64,000 nt of DNA from Bryopsis sp. KO-2023 (taxonomy: Eukaryota > Chlorophyta > Ulvophyceae > Bryopsidales > Bryopsidaceae). A program made the translations under genes and the position numbers. This document shows, in pieces, positions 11,270 through 23,700 of the stretch; the first letter of the stretch is position 1, and each line of letters starts with the position of its first letter. The stretch is from positions 5,580,001 to 5,644,000 of the forward strand of contig BSYQ01000003.1 of NCBI GenBank assembly GCA_030272585.1, written 5' to 3'. The notes beneath the pieces were generated by a model, which did no database searches, was not told the DNA's origin, and was given only the letters and a program-made list of their open reading frames with translations.

Positions 11270-14200
11270 TCAACCACCTATTTTGATCATGGCTCTGTTT
11301 CTCATTTTGCTGACGTTGAACATTCCAGCATGGGCAGCTTTTTTCCTGTCCACCGCGGCCGAAATGATCGATTTCAATTCGAAGTTGGTGGCGCCTTCCC
11401 TGATGGCATCTTTGAGACTGACTTCGTTGGCTCCGAATAAACAGACCTTCAGATTACCATCGGCCAGCAGCCTCAGCCTGTTGATAGACAGAACCCCCCA
11501 AAAAAGATTTAATTTAGGATCAAGAAAAAAAAAATGTTGTGCGGAGCGATGATTTCAGTTGGTTCGTTTTCCCAGATGTGAATTTACCTGTTGCAGTCCC
11601 CACAGAAGGCGCTGGTCATGGATGTGACGAAAGAAACGGTTCCTTCGAAACCGTTCACTTTGAAATTCTTTGCGACTTCGCCGACAGGATCCATGCATCG
11701 CACCACTCCCTCTGGATACTTTTGTTGAACAGCACCGAGCATGTCTTTGTAGGAAACCTGCAGCCAAAAAACAACACAAATTGACGAAACCGTTATTGAT
11801 CGTTTCTCGTTCCGATCAGTTCTCACACTTTATTTGCTTTTCGAAAAGTGAATTCTTTCATCTTTTTTTTTTCTTGGTGTGCCTGACAAGTGCTTCCTTT
11901 TTTTCATTTTTGATGTCTCTATTCTGTGGCATCTTTGCTTTTCAATTTTCGTGTAAATTTCATATTTCATTCTCTCTCACTCTTTTCTTTTTTTTTTTTG
12001 TTTTTTTTGGGGGGATAATTCTGAGCCAATGTGTACGCACAGAGATGCATGAGCCAAGTGCCCTCCACTTACCATTTTATCGTTAGACCATCGATTCCCA
12101 TCGAAAGGCATGTACTCTATAAATCGCACATTTAAAGGTCGATTTCGAGTGAGCTCCACAAAATCATTAATCTCATCATCGTTCTGGCCTTTCATTACCA
12201 CAACATTTACCTAAACCAAAAAAACAGAAACGATATATCTGACCATCCATAATGTCACTACCTTTCAACCCTTTCCAACAGATTTCAACACTTGCACCAT
12301 CATGTCACTTGATTTCTTGTGGATAGAGAATTTGGCTTAGAAAAAAACGAAAAAAAAAATAACGGAACAAAGCGAGGAGAAGGGGGGGGGGTTACCTTGA
12401 CAGGATGGAACCCCAAGTCGATAGCTTTGTAAATCGTGTTCAACACACGGTCATGACCCCGTCGCCTGGTGAAAATTTCAAATCTTTCAGGTTTCAGCGT
12501 GTCTAAACTTATATTTAAAGCACCCAAACCTGCACAAACGACCCATACAAAAAAAAAGAAACAAACAAATATTAAGAAATTCAGAGTCGGAGGGTTTATA
12601 TGTGTACAAATGATGAGGGGGAAAAAAACTGGAAAAAATTGTTTCGACAGGAGTGAAATTATGTCCCAAACTCCTGTCGTTCGACTACATTATTGTATGG
12701 ATTTGGCAAGCAAACCATTGTCATGGTTCACAAAAGAATGATGTTTTATGGTCACAGTCTAAATGATACACAAGTAATGTAATATTATTTTGAACATAAT
12801 CAAATAAAGTATATTACAAATACTTTATTCCCCAAAACATTTTAAGGGCAATGAGGGAATGGAGCATTAATCCAAAGAATGACTAAAACAAGATTGAAAA
12901 GTGAAAAACGACATAAAACAAGGAAAGTTTTTTTTTTTGATTTTTTTTCTTTTTTGGGGGGGGGCTTGATGGAAAGCATATCCACAGCAACATGATAAGA
13001 ACAAAAAATAAAACAATTATTGTATAAAACTGATTTTTTCGATAAAACTGTTTGGTAAAAATAGAACTGAGGGAATTTCCACCTGCTGCTTTTAAGGCCT
13101 CCAATTTTCTAGATACGGCTAAACCATTTGTGGTGATTGCCAGAGTGGATAGACCCGGCAAAGAAGAAAGGGCTTTCGTCAAATCAACTATATCTCGTCG
13201 TACTGTTGGTTCACCCCCGGTCAGTCGAATTTTGTCGACGCCACACGAAACAAACAAACCGGCCTGCAATATTTCAGAAATAGCATTTTTAGAAAATGAA
13301 AAAACTGAAGATCAGATTGACACATTTCACGTAGAGACGAGCGAATTTTGGCAAAAAAAAAGGAAATAATGCATCAACTGATCACTTGAAGTCGACCTAA
13401 GACTGATAATAATGCATCTTTCTTGCATCTTTCTAATAATTTTTTTTGTTGCATTATTGTAAGAAAAATAGTAATGCATAACAAGAAAGAGAAAGCTGCA
13501 CATCAAAACAAACGAAGTTTCTTTCCTTGTTCATTTGTTTTATTTGCGTAGATATTCCCCTATTTTTTATTTTATTTTTATTTTTTTGCGGGGGGGAGCA
13601 ACCAAGAAGTATAACAAGTGAGTTGCAGAGGGGTTCCCACCAGTCTGAGTATTTCGTCGGTTGTTAGCAATTCGTCTTTTGGAGTGAGATCCACTCCTTC
13701 TGCAGGCATGCAATATTGACACCTCAAATTGCAGCGCTCCGTCAAAGAAATTCGAAGGTATGTATGTTTTCTTCTGCTCCACCAAGAACACCAAACATAA
13801 CATTACGAAAGTAAAGAAATTGGACATTACAGAAACTGGAACAGCTGTTCAATTATCCTTTTCAATCAAAAAAAAAAAAGGCTGTAAACTAAACTCGATT
13901 GGTCAATCAATCTGATCCGATTGATGTATGTTCAACAAGTTACAGAACTAAATAACAGACATTGAGAATTTGATTTGTTTATGCAGCTGGGAGTATGATG
14001 GATTACTTGAATCTTGGCCCATGCATTGTGTAAAACTAAATCAGTATATTTTAAGAAGATCCAGTTCACCACCAAAATGGACTTTGTTCATGTTTGATCA
14101 TTTCTTTTCTTCTCTGGATATTCATGGCTGGATCTTACTATTCAAAATCAAAAGAAAATTTTTGCTTCATAATTTTATCGTTACCCGAATGTATCTGTCA

Positions 14201-14699
14201 ACATGGCTTCTCCAGAAATCGGCGGCTCGTCTTGCACGCGGAACGAATTCACGACCGTTTTCCAGTCCAGCGACTTGTCCTCCGCTTCTTCCTCACCGAG
14301 GTTAGGAGCGGGGGCGTTCGCCGAGTGGGTTCTAGGACGCTGATGCGTTGATGCCCCGAAACCGAAGTTCACCCCGTTGGTTCGGTCGAGGGCGACGCTT
14401 TTCGCCTTACTCATCTCTTCCAGCCGACGCTGGTGGGATTCGTCGACCGTCGTCGACTCGTCTTGTCGAAGGACGGCGACTTGCTCCGAGACGCTGGACA
14501 AGCCCTGGTGAAGAATTCGATACTGGTGACGCGCGAAGTCTTCCAGCGAACGCAGGCTTTTCCTGGCGAGCATGGTACGTGTGTGCAGACGTTGGAAGCG
14601 GTCGTGGCGCAAGGAGAATGTGAGAAAGGGAAGTGGTCGGAGGGAGGGGCGTAGGCTTTTCAGTTTCGACGAGCCTTCTCTTTTGCGCGTCGCCAGCAA
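11270..14699 (-). CDS. CNX2: Cyclic pyranopterin monophosphate synthase, MoaA type (molybdenum cofactor step 1)
   Basis: Radical-SAM enzyme that, with MoaC/CNX3, converts GTP to cyclic pyranopterin, probably in the mitochondrion. Seven exons: 14699-14185, 13773-13641, 13263-13083, 12529-12396, 12210-12073, 11757-11588 and 11477-11270, all in phase. The SAM cluster motif C-x3-C-x2-C is present ([12 protein letters not shown]), followed by [12 protein letters not shown]. The second cluster is CGDCNRLRL followed by KVC. The protein ends with the Gly-Gly tail expected of MoaA (MIKIGG). The start is uncertain: Met at 14699 gives 492 aa and Met at 14573 gives 450 aa. Both leave an Arg/Ser-rich leader like a mitochondrial presequence. 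It diverges from the LACS-like gene. Confidence 0.95.
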
Positions 14700-15407
14700 C
14701 CCTTTTGATAGGTGGCCTGTTACATCATCATATCCATCATATGCCAGTTCTACACCTGCACTTTCCTTGCTTGTGCATCATCCTTCAGAATCTTTCTAAC
14801 AACAAGGCTTTTTTGAACTGGGATGAAGTAACTGAACAAGAAGGCCACCAACCCAACCCTCCCATTCCTCCACCTCTGAAAGAGTTCATTGCTGACACAA
14901 CCACCAACAAATCCCAAACAGTCTCCGAATTTTACACGTTGGAGTGGGACAAGCTTCCGTTACAAATAAAGCCCCAAAAAAGATCGTGTCCGATGCCCCA
15001 TTCGATACGCTGGCAATGCAGCAAGCCACAAACGCACGAGTGCGATAGAGTCAGAACAGGGACGTTCGAATCTGGTCGGTCTCTGCGTGACGGGGTGGGG
15101 GTCGATTGAGCGAAAAAAGCAATCATACGATCTCGCGCTATTGACGGGCTTCGGCTTTGAAAGGTAAAACGCCCGGTTCGGTGGCTGCTGTCCTGACCCT
15201 AGTGTGTGTTGCTACCCCACCCAGTTAGCCCGCGAGAAGTAACAAAGACGTTGGGAAGTCATCATACAAGCACGTGGGTAATATTTTTTGACGCCGGTGT
15301 GTTTTCTTGGCGACGGTGAAGGTCGAGGGTTGGTTCGCTGTTGAACCCCGTCGCTCCTGACGTGAGTAATTCTGCAGGGTTGGTGAGATTCGATCGCCAA
15401 AACCACC
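14700..15407. promoter_or_regulatory. Divergent intergenic region between CNX2 and the LACS-like gene
   Basis: It must contain start sites for both genes. I see no clear TATA box. Frames on both strands are short and unlike known proteins. Confidence 0.4.
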
Positions 15408-17768
15408 ATGATCGAATCATGGCAATTCGAAGAGGTGGAGGCCAGCCAATTGGCCTCGGGGTCGAAACCATCCATGAGCGCAGCTTTTGCTAGTTCAGAG
15501 GCACCCCCCCAGTTCGATGGCGTTTCCACAGTGGTGGAGCTCTGGCAAAAGAGTGCCAGGAAAAACCGAATCCACCCTTGCATGGGCGTCATGATGGACC
15601 AGCACAAGTACTCGTTCATGAGTTATAACGAAGTCAATCATCTGGTGCGATGCTTGTCGAGTTCTCTCCGTCAGGTGGTCACCAAAGGCAAGAATGTGGG
15701 GATTTGGGGCGAGAATTGCCCAGCTTGGATGCTTTCCTTCCTTGCATGCGCACGATCCAATCTGTGCAGCGTCTTGTTGCATGAGAACCTGGGGGGGGAT
15801 TCGGTGGAAACCATGCTGAAAAAATCCGAGCTCGGTGCGGTGGTCATTTCGCCTGAGAAAATCAAGAAATTCGCTGCCTTGATGGTGAAAAACCCCGGCA
15901 TCGACTTGGATGCTGTGGTGTACTGGGGGGAAGAGCTGCCCTTTTATTCTGAGGTCGCTGCTCAGCTCAGGCAAAGGAAAATCACCATGTACAATTTGGG
16001 CGAGTTCATCGAAATGGGTGAGGAAAAGAACATGATGGTGGATAAGAGCCCCACCCCCGAAAGCATCGCAACAGTGCTGTATAGCATGGGTCCTCTCGGG
16101 GAAATGGAGGGGGTGACTTATTCCCATAAAGCAATCGTTTCCAGTGTTGCTTCCATCGATCAGCATTATAGGAATGCCGGCTTCGAGTTTGGGGTGAAAG
16201 ACTCCATACTGTCCTATTTCCCGATGACTCACATCGCCAACATTATGCTGGATCTGTGGTTTCTTGGCGTTGGGGCGAAAGTCGGATATTCCCGAGGAAG
16301 GCATATGATTCTGGACGATGCCAAGGTCCTGCAACCCACTTTTTTCCCCGGAAATGCCAAAATTCTGAGGGAAATATGCAACCGAATCTCCAAAACCTCC
16401 GGAGTGTCGGGAGGCTTCCGTGGCAAGATGGGTCGATTCCTCGTGTCGTGGGGCTACAATCGAAAACTCCATTTCATGAAGAATGGGATCCCTCCCAGAC
16501 ATGCATCCCCTCTGTTCGACACCCTCGTCTTCCGGAAATCCCAAAAAGTTTTGGGTGGAAAGCAGAGGGTGATTCTGGTGTTTGGCGATCCCCCGTCGGC
16601 TGAAGTCGGGGAAATCCTGAGAGTGTGCACTTCCGCAGCGGTGCATTCTTCTTTGCATTCGATGTACACCACTTGTCTGACTTTTTCTGGGCCGATGAAC
16701 TTCGATAACATCCACACCCTGGGGGCTCCTTTGCCTTCCGTCGCTTTGAGACTGCAATCGGTCCCTGAACTGGGCCATGATGCTCTGGGGCCGGTCCCAG
16801 AAGGCGAGGTGTTGATCAAGTCCCCTCACAATTTCACGGGGTTCTACAATAACCCAAAGCTGATGAAAGAACTGGTGGATGAGGAAGGGTGGCTCCATAC
16901 TGGCGAAATCGCGAAGATTGAGGTGGGCTGTGCCACCGTTTTCCCTCGCATGTTGACATGCATCTTTGATGATGTACATGTTGACATGCATCTCTGATGA
17001 TGTGCATGTTGATGTCTCTGACGATGACTGATGCATTCAATCTCAGATGTTGAAATTTTTTCAACCAACAGCCATAGTGGGACTGGGGTTCATGAGGGAT
17101 GCAATCACAGTTCTTGTTTTTGGGACCTTTTTTTATTCTCATGCCACTCATTTTACAAATTGGGCATGGTGTGTGCAATAACGGTGTGGGTTTTTTCTGT
17201 GTGCGTCCAGGACAACCGATTCGTTTTCATCGGAAGGAAAACGAGCCTGTACACGTCCAAGAAGGAGCCCATTCTTCTGGAAAAGGTGGAGCAGATCTAC
17301 GAATCCAGCAACTTGGTTGAAAAGATCTGGGTGCATCCCGACCTGGAGGGAATTGGTTTGATCGGCACTGTGGTCCCCAATGAGAGGAGCTTGGCTAAAC
17401 AGGCTGCTTTCCAAGATATCGACATCTGCGGGGAAAAGGTGGAGCATCTCCGGGGCGAACAGAAAATAACAGATCTCGTTTTAGAAGAGTTGAGGTCCCT
17501 CGGGCGGAAGTCCGATTTGAAACCTTGCGAAATGCTCACGAAGGTGGTTTTGAAAACGGAGCAAGAGGTGTTGCTGAAGTGCAGCTCGTCTTCGTTTTTG
17601 TCTCTGGAAAGGGGGGCCCGACCTGATGTGGAGGTTTTGACAGCGAAGCCGAGAGGGCTGTCGTTCAAGTCATTGATGAGCATGGATATGGACTTCAGCA
17701 AGCTGATGGAGCCCTTCAAGCGATCCAATAAGAAGGAATCTCCGACTCGCTACGAAGCAGTGTTCTAG
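15408..17768 (+). CDS. Long-chain acyl-CoA synthetase-like protein with degraded catalytic motifs
   Basis: Two exons, 15408-16922 and 17211-17768, give 690 aa, normal for plant LACS proteins. The fold is recognisable throughout: the VGIWGENCPAWML region, the LSYFPMTHIANIM and AKVGYSRGR segments, and the VPELGHDALGPVPEGEV and GWLHTGE region. The residues used for adenylate formation are changed. The P-loop usually written YTSGTTGxPKGV reads YSMGPLGEMEGV, so the Thr/Ser run and the Lys are gone. The YGLTE motif is absent (HSMYTTC in its place). HTGD is HTGE, and DRKK reads GRKT. The frame is open through a long exon, so it is probably expressed as a pseudoenzyme or a binding protein. Unlike its intron-rich neighbours it has one intron. 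Confidence 0.85.
16950..17028. repeat. 28-bp tandem repeat in the LACS-like intron
   Basis: Copies start atgttgacatgcatct at 16950 and 16978, with a partial third at 17006. It begins 28 bases after the splice donor. No function is evident. Confidence 0.8.
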
Positions 17769-19118
17769 TGTCGAGTTTTCTGCTGAGTCTGATGAAAAGG
17801 GTTATAATTTGGGTAACGGTCAGGAGAAGAAAATGAGTGTATTTGACTGGGGAGGGAGGGAAGGGTTTTGGGGAGAGAGAGAAGATATCTTGAAGGAGTG
17901 TTGAAATTCCAGGGAAAAAAAAGCCCAAACGAGAAAATGTGGGAAAACTATGATGTGGGGTGGATTTTTTTGGGAAACAAAAAAGAAAAAAGCTCCAATT
18001 CAAAATGATGGGATTTTGCTTTTACTTTGGTGATTTATGTTTGTTTGTTTGCAGGATTTTGCTTGCTTGCTTGCCTGTTTTTTTATTTATTACACGTTTC
18101 TCTTAGGATTTTTTTTTTCGTTTCTGCTAATGTTCCACAGGTATGTGTGAGGTGTCATGTTTCGTGGAGGTTTTTTCTTTGTTTTTTTCTTGGAAAGGAT
18201 TGGCATTGTTAGCATATTCTTGGGCGATTTGTGGAACGTCTGGAAATGGCTCTTTACTTTTTTTTATTTCAGAATGGTTTTTGTTTTGTTTTGTTTTGCC
18301 GTAACTAGAATGGTGGGGATATCTTTTGGAAAGAGAAGATGAAATGGATACATATGTACATATATATATACATATCTGAACGACTCCAGAAAGAAAGAAA
18401 ATATGGTATGAGAAGTAAATGCTATTTCTTTTGGACTGGGTCGGCTTATGAGATTTCGAAGTCTATGGTACTGATGCAGTTTTCAGGGATCTGTTTCAGT
18501 GCAGTGAAAAAAGTGAAGAAAAAGGGGTGGGGGGGGAGGAAGGAAAGAAGAGAGAAAAACGTATGGCTGTGGAGGCTTATAGTTCTATTTATTCCTATAT
18601 CTGTTTTGAAAAAAGCAACAACAACAAGAAGAAGAAGAAAAGCCTCATTTCGCTGACCAAATTGCGTAGAGTTTTGGGGTTGTGATTTTATCGACAGAAA
18701 GAGCAGAGAAGTGTGACCTTTTGGTGGAGGGGGGCCTCTCTAAGTCGAGGTTATTTAGTGATGGAGTGAGGATGGCTGTGTGCTTGAATGGAAGGAGCGA
18801 ATTTATTTGAGGGTAGAGATTGAGGGAAAAATGGGGTTTTGAGTTTGGTGATTAAGGAAATCGACTGGAGGATATGTATGTGTTTGGATAACACACCTCC
18901 ACCTCATGTGCACCTGATTGGGTGTGGGTTTTAAAAGGACTCTGTTAAAAAGGTTTTGAATTTGATGATGCGTGGCTGTGTGCTCTGCCTCTGTCTTTGT
19001 TGAATTGATTGGGGGGAATGCAAGTTAGTGAAATCATATTTCTCTCCCCAGAGCTGCACTTCGGCAGGAACGAACGCCTGATTCTTTCCTGAGAGCACTG
19101 GGACACGCGCTATTAACG
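17769..19118. other. 3' flank of the LACS-like gene and upstream region of the next gene
   Basis: T- and G-rich DNA with no supported coding frame. An AT dinucleotide stretch lies near 18358-18375. A pyrimidine tract ending in CAG near 19050 could be the acceptor of a 5' UTR intron for the gene starting at 19119. Confidence 0.4.
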
Positions 19119-19194
19119 ATGGGGTCGAACTCGATGATGTTGCTGCTGGCCATTTTTGGCGCCTTAGCCGTGTGCCATTCAGTGAACTCTGCTG
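19119..19194 (+). CDS. First exon with signal peptide, gene not resolved
   Basis: The start ATG at 19119 opens 25 codons with a strong hydrophobic core (MMLLLAIFGALAV) and a plausible cleavage site near HSVNSA, followed by a GTATGT donor. This is a typical signal-peptide exon. Phase-compatible candidate exons downstream are 19717-19766, 19861-19938 and 20303-20350. Together they would encode a small Cys-containing secreted protein, but they match no family and other splice choices fit equally well. Only the first exon is called. Confidence 0.4.
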
Positions 19195-20693
19195 GTATGT
19201 GCCTCTGCATCATTTGGGCATGTCAATAATTTTTTTTTTGGATCCATTGTTGAGTTTTATGTCATCTGCTATGATCAAAATATTTTCCCACACATGATTC
19301 ACCTGGATCTTTTGAGATCTTGTGCCAATCGGCCATCAATACCATTAAAGTTTTTGGGGCACTTCAGCATAAATCTCAAACAAACAAACATAAATTACAT
19401 TGTGGAGGAGAATCGCAAACATCACACAGAAGCGCTTTACTCCACATGCAATAATAATTGAATTCAAATTCAACGGTTCTAATTTCATTTCAGTTTTTAT
19501 TATTATTGTTATTATTAAGTGGGTTCCACTAAAACCCACTTCAGTTCGCCATATGTTACCGGCCAACTGCAGGAAAAAAAATTAAAAAAAGAGCCACTCC
19601 TCAACAAGTTCAAAATAAAGGGGCAATCTTCCGTGCCATTGAAATATGTAACTGGGGGGTGCGGCGCAATCAAGGAGTCTTATTTATATAATGCCTGTTT
19701 GATTTTTTTTTCTTAGACCAGACTCGTGCTGATATTCTTGTTTCATTTGAACCTTCTCTTCATGAAGTGGCCAGTTGTTGATTATTTGCTGGGATGTTTT
19801 ATGTTCAGTTAAAAGTCACTGATGCTGCTACCCACACCTAAACACCTTTTTCAATGCAAGATCGAAGAAGCCGGGCATTGTTGCTTTCAAGAACTCATGA
19901 ATTCCCTAATGTGCCATTCCCCCCCTTTTGAATGCAAGGTCTTCTCTGAAGAATCGGACCAAGGATCATATCCCATAGATATTTTATTTATACATATTGT
20001 TGCACTCTTGCTCCAGACGAAGGGATGCTTTATGCGGAAACAACAATTATTCCACCGTTGTCTGGTTATGAAAATTCGTGAGGTAAACCAAGTGTTGGAG
20101 CATCAATGCAACGTTGAGATGGAATCCACCCAAAACACATCACGTCATCATTGCACAGTGACTATCATTGCATACGGTGATTTGAGCCGCCACTTGATAC
20201 ATTGCCTTCACCGAAAGCGTATATATATATAACAGGCCAGTGGCATGGTTTCATCACCATAGTTTCTTCATGACCATAGTTTGGTGTTGTTTTTTTCTCC
20301 TAGAGCAGGCCATCTTTTGAGAAATCAGAAGAGGCCGCCAAAACCTTCCCGGTAGAATATATTCATATATATGAAAGATCAGGGGCACTTGTTTGTGTGT
20401 CACCTCGCCCAAACAAACACTTTCCACACAACTCTTTTGCAGCAATAGCACCAGGAAACCTGTGGAAGCCGATGTGTTTACGAAGCAACGCAGAATATCA
20501 TGAATTGTGCGCGAACAGTCTCCTCGCACCCCTCGTGGAAAAATGGTTTGCCGCAGCTGTTTCGACGAAGGCCGCCGTCACTTAACACAAGCACTTGTGC
20601 GAGGGAGGTGTTTCCTTGCCGTTTTGGTGTTTGTCGAAGAGTGATGTCCAAACGACCGTTGTTATGGTCGTGGAGCAAGTGTGACCGCAGCAG
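19195..20693. other. Unresolved stretch between the signal-peptide exon and the CHUP1-like promoter
   Basis: It probably holds introns and further exons of the gene starting at 19119, then the promoter of the CHUP1-like gene. All three plus-strand frames are partly open near 20440-20600, so coding content cannot be settled by reading alone. Confidence 0.3.
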
Positions 20694-20701
20694 GTATAAA
20701 A
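20694..20701 (+). promoter_or_regulatory. TATA box of the CHUP1-like gene
   Basis: TATAAAAG lies about 80 bases before the proposed start codon at 20778, which places a start site near 20725. It is one of the few clear TATA boxes in the window. Confidence 0.5.
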
Positions 20702-20777
20702 GCAGCGCCAGCATCGCCCAAAGCCTTCTGCACACTTTCTCTTGGTGACACAGTTTCGACTATCTCCAAGTGCAGAA

Positions 20778-23700
20778 ATGACCGTCTTGCAACACGAGGT
20801 GAGATGAGGAAAGTGAGGGAAAACCTCCACAAAAGAAAAGAAACGAACGAACAGCCGCAATATTCATGCAGCACCTGTGGGGTTGTTCCAGAAGAAAAAG
20901 AACGGCGCAGATATATATCCCATTTTTCGTGGCACATGTACATATGCTTGCGAATATTGGGTGGGTGCATATCGTCGCATGTCCAGCTGTGGGAGGTCTT
21001 TGAGTTTGGGTTTTTCTTGCGTTGAAGGAACTCGACAACCGCAGAGGGAGCGTGGGCTGCTTCTGCTTTCCTAGTCTTGTCAGACTAGGAAAAGCAGTAA
21101 AGCGAGCTTTCAAGAGAAAATCCCGCAAGCCTCTCTCAGTGAACGCGTCGGCTGGCTCAGGGCAGTCGGTCTTCCTGTGCCGGCTGTCCAGCCTGAAAAA
21201 AACAGAGGTAGCAAAGGTGACTTGTTCATTCCATTAAACCGACCAAACGTGAAATTTACACTTATAATGCAGAAAGCAAGTAAATATGATGCTGTGTGTT
21301 AAGACCAAGATTTGAATCGGAATTCTGTACGAATTTGCCACATTTGAAGAGTTGATTGACAATTTTACTCCAAGACCGATTGAGATGAACACTCATTAAC
21401 TAGTTTTCAGTTTTGCTTTGAAGTCATATCTTGTGCATAAGGCTTTTCTGGATGATATGTGTGTGTGTGTGTGTCAGTGAATCCTGTTTCTGGTGTGTGA
21501 ACCCATCAGCCTCATTCTTATGTTTCTTTTGTTTTAAAAAACTCACCACTGTCTGGGATGTCAGCTTGAAGCATGCATGACCATATGATAATGAAAGTAA
21601 AAATGATTGGACTCTTTGTGGAGGTTCAGGCAAATCTGACAAGCCCCAAAACGACCACCGAGTACACAACGTGGATAAGGGATTTACACTATCAACTGCA
21701 CACACACCAATCCCCCACATCCAAGGTACATGAACTTCCCTGCTGATTCTGAGTTTTCCTATTTCTAAATCAGGCACTCCGGTTGAACTTTTCTTTGTTG
21801 TGTAACAGTGGCGCCTGCCAGCAGCGTACGCATGCCCTCCCCCGTACAGCATCCCCACAAGTAAGGGCAAACTTACTTGAGAGATCCAGGATTCAAGTGA
21901 CATTGGGATCTGTTCCATCTCCAATGAATCAATAGAACTTCACAGGCAGATACACAAAATCCAGATGGCCCATTCAGCAAAGAGCAATGCTCCTCTCATG
22001 GATCCATTTTTTATTGATTTAGGCCAACTGCACCAACATCAGGAATCACATGTTCTTCTCTGCCCTGAATATTAACATACTAACACTGATATTTGAAAGC
22101 GAAAGTTCAAATTTTATGGAATGATTGGCGATGGATGTATGTGTATTGATTATGACTATTTTTTAGGGATTAATTTTGTCATCCACCTTTCGAAAAGACG
22201 ACACTTTTCAACCGGATCTTTATTCCTGATTCACAGGACTGTTTGCTCTGATCAACGCACATTCTGCATGAGGAGATCATGCATGTCAATGAATGCCCCA
22301 TCTTCCTGCCTATCTTTCAGGTCTGGCACCACCACATCCCCCCAGCACATGCACATCCAGGAATCCACACAAGGAGGCTGCCTTGTTTCCTGAATCCGAC
22401 TACAAAGAGCCATTGAAGCCCCATGCTCTCCCACGACTCCCCAGTTTGAATCTTGCCCAGGTCGCAAGTTTGGACACAGTTGCAAAGGCCGCTGTTGAAC
22501 AAGAAGCTGAAAATGTTGAGACAGCACCACCTCCCACTGCCAGTCTTCCTATTGCCAGCCCTACCACTGTCTGTCTTCCCACTGCCATCAAAATCACCGA
22601 ATCCAAGGCTGAAGCTGTGATTCAAGAAAGGAGTGCTCTGCAAACAAAAAAAGGACCAGACCCGCCACAAAAGAGTGCGTCTGAACGCTGCTCAATGAAC
22701 ATTTCTCCTCTCGATCAGAAGCTTCCCCCTGAACTTGTGTGCCACAATGTTTCAGTTCGTGCTTGTATGATTCCTTTTTTATAACCATGTTGAGATAAAA
22801 GGTTTTTTTATTCAGGAAAAACGATAACAGAGATTTTTAGAATGTTGTTAATTTGGCCTGACTATTTTTTGATGTACAGAGCTGGATGCGCTGCCGCCAA
22901 ACCCCTCTCAATACGTCGAAGATGATTATGGCACTCCAAAAAAGAGCTGTTCGCCGACAAGTCCAGTGTCAACCAAGGTATCTTGCGGTGGAACATCCAA
23001 GACTGATTTTTTCCTGGAAGGTTTGCCGTCCTCTGGAGCTCTTGCACCTCCATCATTGCACAAAAAAATCCCCCTACCTCCGAACGTTTTGCCGTCCTCT
23101 GGAGCTCCTGCACCTCCATCATCGCACAAAGGAATCCCCCCACCTCTGGAAGTTTTCCCGTCTTCTGGAGCTCCTACACCTCCACTATTGAGCAAAAAAA
23201 TCCCCCTGCCTCCGAAACGTTTGTCATCCTCTGGAGCTCCAACACCTCCACCATTGCGCAAGGGAATCCCCCCACCTCCGCCACGTCTTGTGAAATCTGC
23301 ATCCAAGATCGTGCATCAAAAACAGGTCATCAAAGATGCACTACAAATGTCTTCTCCATTTCCCTGTCATATTGTGGCTTGTCATTAGTTCTATCCTGGT
23401 CTTTCTTGCTATGCTGTGTTCAACATGGCCACAAAACAAATATACAGGCTGCACCAATACATTATGAATGAAGAGTTTTCTTGGAAATTATTCCCTTTCT
23501 TATTATTTTTCTTTTTTCTGCGTGTTTTCAAATGGGAACAAGAATTTTTCATACCTTTGCAATTTTTGGTGAAGAAGATTTACATTGCAGACATTGACAT
23601 ATGACATACCAATGAAACCTGACTAATTTGAGAAGAAGAAGAAGGGCAGCATGACCTGAATGTGCACACATTGTGACCTACCAATCAAAGAAATTTTACG

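Noticed and set aside
15495-17036. Minus-strand 513-codon frame
   Set aside because: Antisense of the LACS-like exon, His-rich and unlike any protein; the plus strand clearly matches a family.
21424-21924. Minus-strand 166-codon frame
   Set aside because: Lies in an intron of the CHUP1-like gene, ends in a TH repeat from a gt microsatellite, and resembles nothing I know.
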